Shown here: in pieces, positions 46,331 to 59,400 of the stretch
Position numbering within the stretch: position 1 is the first letter of the stretch
Layout: the number at the start of each line of letters is the position of its first letter
Assembly (NCBI RefSeq): GCF_036785885.1
Contig: NC_092317.1
Location: 4,094,501 to 4,158,500, forward strand
Direction: 5' to 3'
Origin: Coffea arabica
Taxonomy: Eukaryota; Streptophyta; Magnoliopsida; Gentianales; Rubiaceae
DNA: 64,000 nucleotides
Program-made: the position numbers and the translations under genes
The notes under the pieces: model-generated
Database searches by the model: none
What the model saw: only the letters and a program-made list of their open reading frames with translations
What the model was told of the DNA's origin: nothing

Positions 46331-47625
46331 TTGAGCAGCAAAGGGCGAAAAACAGTATAGAGAAGTGTTAGACTTAGCAAAAAGGGAAAGAGCTTTTAGT
46401 AAAGTGAAAAAGGTTCCGTCTTTGCTTTATCTGGGATTATGGGATTCTTGAATTTGTACCACTAGTACTTGAAAAAGGAGTAGTAGAAGGAGAAGAACAT
46501 GACGAGACGATGATGATGCAAATGAAGAGGTGGGAATTGAAAGATGTATCGTGGGGACTAAAATGTAACCATTTGGCTGAAAGGGAAACAGTAGTTGTCG
46601 CGCTTGTTCTAGGACTATCCGCCATTCTCATGATTTATCTGTCTATCTGCCCATGTTGTCTTTATGAGGGAGTGCCCATAATAACATTCAATTTTTTTCT
46701 CCAAAATACTTAAACATCAGTACTAATGATCTTTTTCTTTTTGTCTGTCTTCATGTCTGAGCCTCAATAATCTAACTCGCCTTTCCTTTCTTATTTATGA
46801 CTTTTGCAAAGGTTGATGATCCTTTTAGTTAAATTTATCTTATATTCCGATTCCCTTAACGGCACTTCTGCTTTTGTTCATTTTGTCTTTCTATTTTCTA
46901 TCCTCTACCATCAACTTGAGAGTTTTTTTTTTTTTTTTCGAAGGACATCAACTTGAGAGTTGGGCAGTAATAGGGACCCAAATGCCTAAAATGTCGTGGT
47001 CTTATTTGGGGTCCAATTGTCCCCCACCCCTACTTATGTAGGCGTTATTCTTTAAAGCACGTATGTATTTCTATAGTGATTTATTATTTGCATCCGGGAT
47101 GCAGAGTGAGTTTTTTCATTTCTGTTATCTCTCACCTCGTGTGAAGGTGACAAAGCACGTGCACAAATATCACCTAGTCTTTCAATTGGGCGGTAGATAA
47201 TTAGTAACGTAACTTCTGGCCTATGGGTGCCATCCAGCTCAAGTAGCGCTCGAGTTTTGATCACTGCCAATGCTATTGTTTGACTTCGAATAAGTTCGTG
47301 ACGTTAAGCTTGGACTCGGCTCAACGCACTGGAAAATAATGTCGAATTCAAATCGCATGATATCAAGTAAACTGTAAACCTTGTCGAGTTTGAGTTTTGA
47401 ACGTTGTTTCATGTAAATTTATTAAAATATAAATTCATAATAGTCATTCCATAATTACAATATATAATATAAAAATAATACAAATACTTAATTAAGCTCA
47501 TCGAACATTCGAGTAATACTCAGATTTGACTCACGTACGAAGCTAGTGGCTCGAATTCGGTCAAATCAAGTTCGATCCGAGTGCTTGACCAAGCTCACGA
47601 GTGGCTTGGCTCACCCAGACCTCTA
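46331..47625. promoter_or_regulatory. 5' flank of the ACT-domain gene and intergenic DNA
   Basis: The first several hundred bases upstream of the start should contain the promoter and 5' UTR. A GAAGGAGAAGAACATGACGAGACGATGATGATG-type GA/GAT-rich segment lies near 46480-46530. Further right is AT-rich DNA without recognised genes. Confidence 0.4.
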
Positions 47626-47628
47626 TTC

Positions 47629-48226
47629 GGCCTGTTTGGCACTTAAGTTTTTTACCCTGTTTTTAATGGACAAAAATTTTTAAAAACTTTGTCTATAATA
47701 ATTTGAAAAAAAATCTCAAAATTTTAATATACACACCCTAAAATATTCAAAAACAAATAAGTTTTTCTTTTTTTTTTTCCCTTCTTTTGTTTCTCCCTCT
47801 ACCTCATCCTACCATCGCTAGCTAGTGGCGTCAGCATTATCCTTTTTTTCTTTCCTCCTCTTCTTTCTTTTCACTCTTCTCACCTCCTCCCCCTTTGGTT
47901 GCACAACGGGTCACGCGACCAAAGGGGACAGAGGGAAGAGAGAGGGTGAGGGGGAAGGAGGAGAAAAGAGGGAGAGAAGGAGAAAGAAGGGAGGAAGGAA
48001 AAAAAAAAGAAAGAAAGAGGGATGCAGAGTGACAGTGATTGTCGCGGTAGGGAGGGAGGGAGGAGAAAAAAAGAAGAAAGGAAAAAGAACAGGAGAAGGA
48101 AAGGAAAGAGGGCAATTTTTTTTTTCCAAATCCTTAAACAAAACAAAAGTTTTTCTACAATTTCTATAATAACTTACAATAAAATTTTATATAAACACTC
48201 AAAAAAATCACCATTCAAATAGACCC
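47629..48226. mobile_element. Tourist-like MITE with a purine-rich core
   Basis: Both ends match the Tourist-like pair in the duplications: left GGCCTGTTTGGCACTTAAG, right end read inward GGGTCTATTTGAATGG... with TTATAGAAATTGTAGAAAAA. It is flanked by TTC on both sides (47626-47628 and 48227-48229). The middle (about 47770-48115) is unrelated to the 0.2-kb relatives and is dominated by GA-rich sequence. Confidence 0.65.
47920..48115 (+). repeat. Homopurine (GA-rich) tract
   Basis: Nearly 200 bp of almost pure A/G on the plus strand (AGAGGGAAGAGAGAGGGTGA type), with one short interruption near 48020-48045. It gives long open frames in all three minus frames, which are artefacts of low complexity. 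Confidence 0.85.
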
Positions 48227-48229
48227 TTC

Positions 48230-49390
48230 ATTTGGATTAGAGCGCTTTTAGAAGTGTTTATAGAAAATTGTACAATGGCGATGTGATATATTTGACAAAA
48301 AAATTCATTAAAAATGTATTAAAGAAAATATTTCAAAATTAATTTCTAAAAAATTTATAGTCACAAACGGTACCTAAGTTTTCTTTGAAAAAGGAAAAAA
48401 GAAATGCTATCTTGTAAGATTGTGGGCGGAATGAAATCATAATGTTAAAGTGCACACGGAGAGTGAACGGTCATTAATCACTTAATCGTGCTAGCTCTTA
48501 TCTTCGTGTTAATGAATGCTATTATCAGGGAAGGGCCTAAGTGAAATAATTATACAAAGACAGTAAATGACATTATTGTGAAAACTTTGTGATGATATTT
48601 CTCTGTCTAAGTTTTACTATTACAAGTGCAGATTACGAGTTTGTTGTCGCTCCTACCTTTTCCCTCCCATCCCTTCTTATAATTTAGGAGGACGTAATTG
48701 TGAAACCCATCCATTTACTTTTCTTTTTTCCTTGTATTTGATGCTGTCTTTGTTTCTTAACCTTTCACTCATTGTATTTACCATCGTGTCTGTCTAGATA
48801 CATTAATATCGTGTCAGCTCATAGTGTCTAAATTCGTTGCATCTCAATTAATGTATTGTAAACCTTTATAGTACCATTACAATTTAGTCATAATTCCATT
48901 TACCAGGGTTGATACTAAACCACTAATTCGCGGAGTTAGTGGTCAGAGAGTTTGAACTCCCATCTAATAGATCAGGGTTTAAATCTTGATTGGCAGGAAT
49001 AAAGTTTGGTTGTTTTATCATAATGCAAAAACACAAGATTTGGTGTGCTAGGTATTTACATCATGACTTTGCTTTTACTCTAGGTATTTTTCATTTCATG
49101 GTGCTATAGAGATCTCGGCATGTTTTGGATGTTCTCAGCTGAATTGTGACTTTAAGCATGCTTAAATTTCCTTCTTGCACTGTCTTTGGTTGCCAAGGGA
49201 AAAGGAATGAATTAGTTTCAAAATACTCATATTGACGTGTAATTAGCTGTTTTGTATGATCTTTTGCAACTAATTGACCAAAAAATGGATATCCCGGAGT
49301 TTAGGCTTATTAAAGTTTACAAATTAAGTCACTGACACCTCTAATGCATTTCGGCGTCTTTTATATCCAACGGACAGCCCTATCATGTAT
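48230..49390. other. Intergenic DNA with a possible SINE fragment
   Basis: No gene recognised. A stretch near 48925-49010 has an A-box-like GAGTTAGTGGTCAGAG and a B-box-like GGGTTTAAATCTTGATTGG, resembling a tRNA-derived SINE head. Confidence 0.45.
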
Positions 49391-49398
49391 CCACACAC

Positions 49399-49432
<34 letters not shown>

Positions 49433-49528
49433 GTACAGATATATACGTATATGTATATGTATGTATGTATGTATGTATGTATATGTATGTATGTATGTAT
49501 CTACACACGCGCACACACACATATATTT
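49391..49528 (+). repeat. Compound microsatellite (ATGT)n / (CA)n
   Basis: Two long ATGT/GTAT arrays, interrupted by GTGTACAGATATATACGTATATGTATA, end in ACACACGCGCACACACACATATAT. Open frames across it (Met-Tyr-Val-Cys repeats) are artefacts. Confidence 0.95.
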
Positions 49529-52045
49529 CAGAGACATATTATCTAGTCAGAGCTTGCAAAGGCACTGTCTTGCCTCAGTATTCTCTTAGAAAGAGTTATT
49601 CTGTGGATATATTTGTTCTTGGATTGGACATAGCATTTGCTTGAAATAAAATACCACTTTTGCTGCTGATTGTCAAATTAGGATGCCATTTAATTATCTT
49701 TTGACTGACCTTGAAACCTTCGTGGTGTGAAAAAGAACTTGCTAATGTTCTGCACTTTAAAAGCTAGAAGCCTCCTGTCATACAAAGGAAATCTTATTAT
49801 ATCAGAAGTGTAAATGGGTAATTGGTGAGCAACTAGTCTAACCATGTAGTGCAAGCCATTGGCACTAAAATTTTCAATATTAGTATGTATTAGCAAGCTT
49901 CTATCTGATGGCATGAAACCACTAATGGCTGAATTGCTCTTTTGTTTGATTGCAATGAAACTTTCTGATTTACTCTCATCCATTACCTTGATGAGAGAAA
50001 ATAAGATATCATATCCCTCAAACTTTGATAGCATTTAGACTATTCTACTCTTGACCATATAACTATTGCGTAGTTACAGTTCATCACTTATCATGTTCCA
50101 AGTGAGGTTGATTTATAAGTGTTCTGTCTTTTTAGTTTTCTGCTAGTTTAGTACTTATAGCTGCACTTTTAGGTTATTGTAGCTGAAGATTCAGTTACGA
50201 TTATCCATCATTTGTGTTCTCCTACTTAATCTTAATCTTTATGTTGTCATCAAAACTCTGAAGTCACGTATACATCAGGTATAGAGGGCTAAGCAATAAT
50301 ATGTGTTTGAGTCTTGTGCATGCGGTGCTTCCTGAAGAAGTAGATGACTGAAAATGGTTGTTGTATGCCCATACTTCTATGAAGTAGAGTGTTGCTTTTC
50401 CATAGTGTTAACTTTAATCCTTGTCCTGCTTTTGATGCTATCTGAATGTTGTAATCTTGCCCCGGTTCTGATTGCTCAGCATTCTTTGCCCATATGACAA
50501 CAATTTCTTATTTTTGAAGATAATCGGTAAGGGAGTAATCCTGCCCTTAATCATAAAGGCCTCTGTGGAATTGCAGCTCTTAGATTATTCAAATAATACT
50601 GCTTTTCAGAAAATGTGAATCTACCAACAAATTTAACTTTATTTGTTTGCATTGCTAGTTCCATTACTTCACTTTTCGTGCATGTCCAGGAAACTAACGA
50701 AATCTTCCTGCTTTTAGGTTGACATGAGAGCTCGAATACGAGGCAATAAGGGCTACTAATTGGAAGAGTATTCTCACACGTCCTGTCTGATTTAACCGGG
50801 CGATGATTCACTTGCTTAGCTTGGTGCATGGTACTTGATGAGTGAATTAAAACAACAGGCTAAATACTTTCTTCTGAGACTAAAAATAGGACTTCTGGGA
50901 ACCCTTTCAAGAGAGCTAAACATAAGATAGTATGTGTATTAAACTTTGATGTTTGGTGTTGATTGAACTATGCTGGGGACAGATAGTTGGTTTCCGTTAT
51001 GTTTGAATTGCTTGGAGGCAACTATAATCTTATTTCTTTTTGTTCACTGGTTGTAGTAAAGGACCATAAGCTTCTTTATTCTGCTGCCTCTGCGCGTATG
51101 CTGCGATCTTCTTCTCCACCATTTTCAGTGGCAGACTGATAGGTTATTGGATAAATTACTTGTAGGAACCTGGATTAGATTAGATGCATGATGAACTTTC
51201 ATCTGTTCAGGATTTCAATTTCCTTATTCTGATCGCTCTAATACATAATGATGCTTGCAAAAGATCATTATAGTACAACATTGTGATTTTAACAGTTGAA
51301 GGTGGATGCTTAAATATGAATTGAATTACTCCCCTGACGCATCTTCTTCCTGATTTAAACTGTCAGCTTTTTATTGTGAAGTGGAAGAAAAAACCATTTT
51401 CTCATGCCCGATGGTATCTGTGTTCCACAAAAAGCTTTTCACGCTCCAACTGAGAGAGTTTCTGAGACAATCCCTCGTGTTAAACTCATAGAAGTGTCAG
51501 ATTTTTTTATTTTATGAGGCTGTAGATCGAGCATATACAAGATTGTTTTTTTTTTTTTTTTGGCTATTTAGGAAGGCAAAAAAAAAGAAGGGGGACTGTA
51601 ATTAATCACCAAATCAATTTTTGTTTGCGAAAAAATTTGGAAAAATAATTTGAAAAATGGAAACATATGAAGTACACACAAGTTTTTTTTTTTCCCCTTT
51701 CTTTTCTTTCTTTTTTGCTACTGAGGAAGGCAACCAAAAAAGGGACTGTACTTAACCACCAAATAAATTCTTTTGGGAAAAATTTGAAAAATGGGCACCA
51801 AATTAAGTAAAAGTGTGAGTCCTCTTTCATGAATATCCTTTCTTTTCATTACCCTTTTTTCCCCCAAAATTTCCCCAAAAAATTTTTTTTTTGGTTGCAA
51901 AGGGGCAAAGACGTGAAATCAAGATAAAATAGAGACGACAGGGATGTCTAATCCCACTGACTGGCACTGGCTCCTTTTTTTGATGCTCGACGTATATTTA
52001 GTCAAATCCTCGTACTCCCGCGAACGACCATAAACCATCGTTCCC
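49529..52045. promoter_or_regulatory. Intergenic region and 5' flank of FRIGIDA
   Basis: About 2.5 kb with T-rich, intron-like composition and no protein family that I recognise. It ends at the FRIGIDA start codon. A tandem-like pair occurs near 51555-51660 and 51680-51790 (GCTATTTAGGAAGGCAA..., GCTACTGAGGAAGGCAA..., each followed by GGGACTGTA.TTAA.CACCAAAT), a roughly 130-bp imperfect direct duplication about 250-500 bp upstream of the FRIGIDA ATG. Confidence 0.5.
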
Positions 52046-55000
52046 ATGGCGCAGCCGGCAGTAACGGCACCCATGCTTCCGCCTATCAAGGCTGAACACG
52101 ATCCCAATCCACCACCTCCGCAACCAGAAACTACCACCCCTATCAACCAAGAACCACAACCCACCACCACCACCACTTCCCCCCCATCTCGACCACCACA
52201 AACCCCGTCATCTCCTCCGTTTGTCCCATCTTTTCTCAATTCAATAACCTACCTCCGCGACCTGTCCGCCGCCCTTGAAACCTTCCACAGTTGCTATTAC
52301 GACCTCCAAGCTCACCTCGATTCCATTAATTCCGCTCTTGATTCCCAATTATCTCTCCAAAAATCCAATCTTTCCTCCCCACCCCGTGAAATTTTACCCA
52401 TTATTCCCCTCCCTCCGCCCACCTCCACCCGACCGCCATCAAACCCTTCTCCAGTAAAAGAAAAAGAAAAAGGAAAAGGGAAATCATGTCAATCAGAGCT
52501 GGAAAGCCTTTGTACATTAATGTCTAGCAGGGGGCTTCGGAAATACATGGTAACTAATATTGGAGAACCGGATAAACTCCGAGAAGAAGTTCCAAAAGCA
52601 TTGGAACTCTCGCCTAATCCGGCAAAATTGGTTCTTGAATGCTCTGGGAGATTTTTTTTGCAAGGGAGTAAAGCTTATACTAAAGATTCCCCCATGATTC
52701 CGGCGAGGGAGGCTTCTGTTTTAGTGTTAGAGTGTTTTTTGCTGATGGAAAATGAGGGTGGCGATGATAGAGTGATTAAGATTGAGAAGGCGATTAAAGA
52801 AGAGGCCGCTGAGGCTGCTATGGCTTGGCGAAAGAGATTGATTAATGAAGGAGGTTTGGCTAAGGCTAGTGAGATCGATGCCAGAGGATTGTTGTTTTTT
52901 CTTGGGTGTTTTGGGATACCTGCGGGGTTTAGAAATGACGATTTCAGGGATTTGGTTCGAGCCGGTAATGTAAAGGAGATTGCAGGTGTTTTGAAGAGAT
53001 CAAGTGTTCTTGTCACCAAGTTTTCAGGTCTCATTTTTTGCGCTTAAAAAGATATTAAGAAACTTTAATTTACATTTTGTTTCGTAGTAGATATTTAGAT
53101 GCTGTTTTAAGCTGTTGATTTATATGCTTTTGATGGATGCTTATAGTTTGTTTTTGCTTGTGTACTGTATGCTAACTATGTACTTCATTTAACTATTAAA
53201 ATCCTAATTCCTAATGTTGTGGTTAAGCGTATTACAGGAACATCAGGTGCAGCAATTCGTCGTGCCTTAGTGTAGTGTCTTTAATAAAAACCTAACATTT
53301 GAACATATTAGGATGATTAGCTAGGTCTTTAGAGAAGCAGGAACAGTTCACACAAGTGTTTTGGTTTGTCAGTACCTTGTTGTTGAACTTATTAGACTCT
53401 CTAATATGAGAGCCACAAGTGAAACTATTGGCAAAATACTTGTAACTGATAGATGTCATTGTCATGGTAAATGCTTTTTTTTTTTTTTTTAAATTGACTG
53501 GAAAAGATGTTCAGACCAATGTGTACAGGACTATGAACCCATTATTGACTACAAAGGCTGGCTCAAGTAAAATGTTAAGCACTTTCGACTATGGTAGCTT
53601 AGACTGCCAAACTTTATTTGGTCCATATAAATGGTTTACAGTTATAGTTAAGACTCTTTAGTGTGTTTGTTTAATTAATCATCTTTACACTCTGGCATCT
53701 TGAATTTGCAAGAGCAGCTAAACTGGATATGCTGTTCTAGAGAATTTTTCAAGTAGCCTTGTGGGCCAAATAGCTGGTTTCCTCTTTTGAGCAGCAGATG
53801 ATGCATTTTGCAACTTTTTTAAAGTTTTTAATTTGCTTTTTTTCCATGTTTGCCCACATATAATTTACCAGTTCCATGCATGTTTGTCCTTTTAGTAAAT
53901 AGTTCTCTAGTTAGATGGCACCTGATTTTCTTTTGTTGTGATGGGTGATTTAAGTGGCTCCACTGACTGTAAACTAGATCTTCCTATAAAAGTTTATTGA
54001 ACTATTGAACCGTGTGTTTAAGGTTTATCTTGTTTGATAGTATGTACTTGAAATGCACACTTTGCAGCTGCAATGCTTTGAGCAGCTTTCAAGACATGTT
54101 ACTTTCTGATTACATCCATTTCTTGCCTTCTTTGCATTAGCTTGTTCTTTTTTTTTTTTTTTTTGCAACTTGAACTATTTGCCCATATTTAGTTACCTCT
54201 ACTCTTCTTTTCTTATTTTTCTTTGTAAAAGTAATTGCATGCTTAGAATGTACCTAGGTGAGTTTGCTGTACTAAAGGTAGTTTGTATTCATAGCACTTG
54301 TTGTTTTATATGTGGTCTCTGGCCAAGCAATCTGTTTTGTCTGTTTCAGACATAATAGGTTGGATGGTGAAGAATAAAATGGCTGTTGATGCTGTTGATG
54401 TTGCTTGTACTTTTGGCTTTGAGGATAAGTTCAATCCTCAAACAATTTTGACTTCATTTTTGCGAGAGTCTAAAGAAACCTCCAAGAAAACGAAAAGTTC
54501 AACACAGGGTTCATTGGCTGCATTGGTAGGTTCAGTTTGAGCTCAGAATTGTTTGCGTCCTTTTTGTCTTGTTTTTCATCTGATTGCAAGTTGCCTGTTT
54601 TTGCAGAATGAGGCAAAGAAGAAGCAATTGTCTGCTTTGACATCTGTTGTCAAGTGTTTGGAGAGTCATAAAATTGATCCCTCAAAGCTTCTACCAGGAT
54701 GGCAAATCAATGAGAAAATCAAGAGCTTGGAGAAAGATATTGCTGATTCTGACAAGCATATAAGGGAGAAGGCAGTTCCAAAACGAAAAGCAGATCAAAC
54801 TGATTCTTCAAATTTGAAGAGCCAAGAAGTCAAACGGTCACGTTACACTGGTCAAGGACCACAGCAGCAGAAAGTACATATTCATATTGATAGCGAGAGG
54901 AACATTCTGGATGGAGTCCATGGACACATAAACAGATCTTATGCTTTACCATCTGCATTGCATGGAGCTGGTGCAAGGTTGTTACCAGAGGGCATTGCTT

Positions 55001-55452
55001 GCTCTGTTGTAGGAATTGGTGGTGATGTCCTTGGAGCTGGAATAGGTGGTGGTATATCGGGAAGTGCCCATAGTGTTGTGCGAACTGGTTCTTATGCTGG
55101 AGTCCACAGTGGAGCACTAGTAGATGCAGCAGGACATATAATACATTATGATGGTCACCCATATGGATTGCGGGGTGATACAGCCGTGAGTGAACGGCTG
55201 GCAGCTCCTGCTTATGCTGCACAACCTCCATCTTATGGGCTTGCTGGCTTGTATAAGGGGACATCACCATCCTTGGACAACTTTCCAGGGTTGCCTTCTA
55301 ATTCGACGGTAGCACATAGGAGCTCTGCCTCTGATCTCTATCAGTTTGCTGATTCTATTGTTGAAAGCGAATCATATCACAGTGGTGGTTCGCGCGCGGC
55401 TGGTGCAATTCCTCCTGTTGTGCCTGCTCACCATTCATCCTACTTGTATTGA
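52046..55452 (+). CDS. FRI: FRIGIDA protein, flowering-time scaffold (three exons)
   Basis: A 667-residue protein matching FRIGIDA itself rather than the FRL paralogues. In Arabidopsis, FRI scaffolds a complex that raises FLC expression and so delays flowering until vernalisation. Exons: 52046-53027, 54350-54525, 54607-55452 (982 + 176 + 846 nt, in frame). The three-exon layout is the same as in Arabidopsis FRI. The N-terminus is Pro/Thr-rich. A helical stretch (LRDLSAALETFHSCYYDLQA) is followed by the conserved central domain (about residues 150-420) with LCTLMSSRGLRKYMVTNIGE, GRFFLQGSKAYTKDSPMIPA, AMAWRKRLINEGG and ARGLLFFLGCFGIP, then FGFEDKFNPQTILTSFLRES and LPGWQINEKIKSLEKDIA. The C-terminal ~200 residues are disordered, rich in Gly, His, Tyr and Ser. 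No truncation is seen, so the allele looks functional. Whether it acts through an FLC homologue in this plant is unknown. Confidence 0.93.
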
Positions 55453-56463
55453 ATTTTTGGAATTAGTCCGCTCGTCGTAGCCTGATAAGTTTTTGTCTAG
55501 GCTTTTTTAGTTAGCATACATAGTGAAAATGAAGGAACAAATGAGGGTTAACTGATTTGATATCGAAAGCTCCACTCTCCAGCAAATTGCTGAATATTTA
55601 AATATCATCTGCGTCTATTCCTTCTTATGGAGTTAAATGGAAGGCTTTCACCCTCTGGTGTTAATTGTGCAGGCAAGAAAAGGGTGAAGTTGAAGGCTTT
55701 GATCCTCTTGTGTTAATGATCCTTTGGTCAAGGTTTAATGCTTCTTGTGGAAACGGCTTATGATCAAACTATACAGGAGTAAATGATTCATTCAAAGACG
55801 ATGCCTATATAATGACTTTTCAGTTGCCTTCAAAATCATCTGCTTCTGTTTCTATCATAAGAAAAACAACTTTATGCATCATGATAGACTATAGCAAATA
55901 GTTTGCATTCACCGTATATATTTGGATTTGGATGGTGTATTGTTTAAAATATTATTTTTAATAATTATTATAGCACTTTTTTGCGAATTCTTTGGATAGT
56001 GTATTATTTAATTTTTTTTGTGATTAATTTACGTGAAATAAATAGAATTTATTGAAAAATGTGTTGTTGATATAAGCACAAAAATTATTTCAAATAATGA
56101 CATATTTAAAGACTGTCACGTGATTTAAAAGTTTGTTATTACCAGAAAGAGAAAAGAAAAAAAGACACGAAAAATTCTTATTATTAAGTATTCATCCTGT
56201 TTACAACCAGAAAGCAAAAAAGTTTTCAAGAAAAACAAAAAGAAATTAACAAAAAGAAAAGCCGGAGGTTATATATGTAATTTTACACTCCTGCAGCGTC
56301 TAAATTTCAGTTTTAAGCTCAAGAACGTGGGAAGCTGAGGGTTTTGTTTCTGTCACTCTTGCGAAGCAGCAAAACCCCCCTGCCCCGGCAGTCCTCTCTA
56401 GGAAGTGGGAACGAATCATCAAAAGAAGAGTAGAACCACCACCAACAACCCAACCCGGAAAGA
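55453..56463. other. FRI 3' flank and U2A' 5' flank
   Basis: The first part is probably the FRI 3' UTR. An AT-rich MITE-like piece (TTTGGATTTGGATGGTGTATTG to ATTATTTCAAATAATG, about 55921-56103) follows. The last 150 bp should hold the promoter and 5' UTR of the U2A' gene. Confidence 0.5.
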
Positions 56464-59400
56464 ATGGTGAGATTAACAGCAGACCTGATGTGGAAAAGCC
56501 CTCATTTTTTCAATGCTATTCGGGAGCGCGAGCTAGATCTTCGAGGTTCCCTTCCTTTCTCTTAATTTACTACACAAGGTTTTACTTACGTTCTTAATTG
56601 ACCTTCTTTTGATGCAATTACCTCTGAAATTTCTAAAATTCATGAAGTATATCCGTTGGATTGAAAACTCTTTTGTTAAATTAATTGCTACTATCTGTTT
56701 TTCTGTGAAGGAAACAAGATCGCAGTCATTGAGAACTTGGGTGCTACTGAGGTTAGCTTTCCCTCCTTATTTCAACGAGAATATTTTGTGGGTTTTTGTT
56801 TTTGGGGAATTTATTTGAATTCAAGATGCTGGTTTGTATGTTCAGGATCAATTCGACACCATTGATTTGTCCGATAATGAGATAGTGAAGTTCGAAAACT
56901 TTCCGTTTCTTAACCGGCTTGGCACTTTGTTATTGAACAACAATAGGATTACTCGAATTAATCCCAACCTTGGAGGTGAGACCCTTAATACAATTAAATG
57001 TTAGTGGATATCATGCTTCAAAACAAGTTCCTTCTTTTTCTTCTTTAATTAACTGAAAAATGTTTTTACTTTGTCTCATTTTAACGTTGCAGAGCTATTG
57101 CCAAAGTTGCATTCTTTGGTCCTGACTAACAACAGACTGACTAACTTGGTTGAGATTGATCCACTAGCATCGCTTCCCAAGTTGCAATTCCTTAGCCTGC
57201 TGGATAACAATATTACAAAGAAACCCAATTATCGGTTGTATGTCATCCACAAACTTAAGTCTCTGCGTGTGTTGGATTTCAAGAAAGTGAAACAAAAGGT
57301 CAGCGTAATTATTGCTGCAACTGATATGTTGACTTTTATTTGCTAAAGTTCGGGTTGCAAGTGCTTTAATACTGTGTGCTTGTTTAGTTTTGAGACTGGA
57401 TTATTGGATTTTTTTTTGGGAAATTAAACAGAAACTTAAGCCAAAGTTGAGAGAGTTTTTTATTTGGTCGCTCCAACTCATAAATAACAGAAGTAAATAA
57501 TTATTCTCTAGTGGAAGGGTGTTAAATATTAGCAATCATATGGAAACAAATTGAGAATGTGAGCATTTTGGTGCTGGCTGATTACATCAATGATTGAGAA
57601 AGTAAGTTATATAGTGTTTCTTTTCAACCATACATTATAGCATAACTTTTGCATATGGATTTTGACCTCTCACTACTTTTGAGCTTAATTGGTTTGGAAT
57701 ATTTATATAGACTTTTTTCTTTTTCGTTGAAACAGGAGCGACTTGAAGCAAATAGTCTATTTGCATCTAAAGAAGCTGAAGAAGAAGCTAAAAAGGTATC
57801 TACAAAGACATTTGAACCCGGTGAGGTTCCAAGCACCCCAGAGGTTCCAAAGGAGGAGCAAGCACCTAAAGCAGTTGCTCCTACACAAGAACAAATTTTA
57901 GCTATTAAGGTATTCTTGTCAGATTTTATTTTTATTTTTTTTTTTCAGAAACTGAACTATTGATTTTAAAAGCTTAACTTTTCTATCAATTCTAGATCCC
58001 AAGGAAAATTTTTTTTGTTAGTTTCAAGTTCATGATTATGGAGCATTTTAGTACATAAAAAGCAGTTTCAATTTGTACTCCCAAAACCTAAGATTCTTCT
58101 TGTGACTGCTGTTCTGAAATTTATTCTTCTTGCTTGACTTTGTTCTACTGCCCTACCTGTCTTTTGGATGTGTTTTGCTTTAGTTTATTAACATTCTGGT
58201 GTACATCTGCAGGCTGCAATTGTGAATTCCCAAACTCTGGAAGAGGTGGCAAGGCTTGAACAGGTGAAGTTCTTTACAAGTCCATATGAAGAATTATAAA
58301 CAACATTTGATTCTGCTCTGATCTTGGTGGTCCTTTCACTGCATAGAATACACATAAATTGTAATCAAAATCACCTATACTTCCCTTTGTTTTACAAACA
58401 TGTGAATTTGAAATCTTTGAGACTAAGTATCTTGAAAAAAAAGGCATAAAGGAGGTTATATGCATTTTGTAGTGAAGGAATTTTGACTATTGAGATGGAA
58501 AGTACTCTCTGGATGGAAAGTACTCTCTGTCAAAGGGAAAGAAGGAATGGTGCAGATTTTCAGTCTGGCAAATCTGTTACTCATTTCCATCTTTAATTCT
58601 AGTTCTTCAACCTTTACTTTTCCAAATTCCAGCTGATGCACCCAATGGTGTTAACTTTTGTGCAGGCACTGAAAACTGGCCAACTTCCTGCTGATTTAAA
58701 CATTGGAGAGATTGATGATGCAGGTAAAAGTGAAAATGCCAGAGAGGACAAAATGGTTACTGATAGTGAAGAAAAAACCAATGATCAACCTGGAAAGGCT
58801 GAATCTGAAAATAAGAATGATGGTCCTGAAGAAATGGAGCAGGTCTTGCCACGTAACTTTGTCATTACTCTTGCTGTGAACTTCTTGTTTTGGCCAGTTA
58901 CATAAATGTTGTGACCGTAGTAAATAGAATTTGCTTGAGAAAATCTGGTCATTAATCTGAATTGATTAAAAACCCCTTTGGAATAGCTGAAATGATCATA
59001 AATTTTGTTATAACATATGAAAACTGCTACAACCCGCTTGCTCAGCAAAAATCTAGCTGTGCTTGACCTATTCCTGAATTGTCACTTTCAGCATCAACCG
59101 CACACATTTTCACTGCATGGTATAGTACATGAATGATTAACCAATTATCTGTTCGGCTCACTTCACTTTTGTATTAGGCCTCTTCAAGATAGCTATTGAA
59201 CATTGGTATTCTTCCGACCTAGTTCCTAAATCACAAGATTCACAACTTACTGCTGCTAGAAAATCAGGATATTGACATTTCATAAACCTTAGAACTTATT
59301 TATGACGGGCTACTCTGCTTTCTTCTTTTTCCCTTTTCTCCTTATTCGGTTTTGTGCAGTTTTATTGATGACTGCAGCTATTACTTGAGCAATTATATTT

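Noticed and set aside
47825-48169. Overlapping long open frames on both strands
   Set aside because: They run through the GA-rich tract. Low complexity removes stop codons in several frames at once and the products are Lys/Arg/Glu or Ser/Phe/Pro runs.
49344-49644. Open frames rich in Met-Tyr-Val-Cys
   Set aside because: Translation of the ATGT microsatellite, not a gene.
49690-50034. 114-codon minus-strand frame
   Set aside because: No recognisable domain and no splice partners. It lies in T-rich intergenic DNA, and is kept only as unsupported.
54830-55270. 146-codon minus-strand frame rich in His/Leu
   Set aside because: Antisense shadow of the FRIGIDA C-terminal region.
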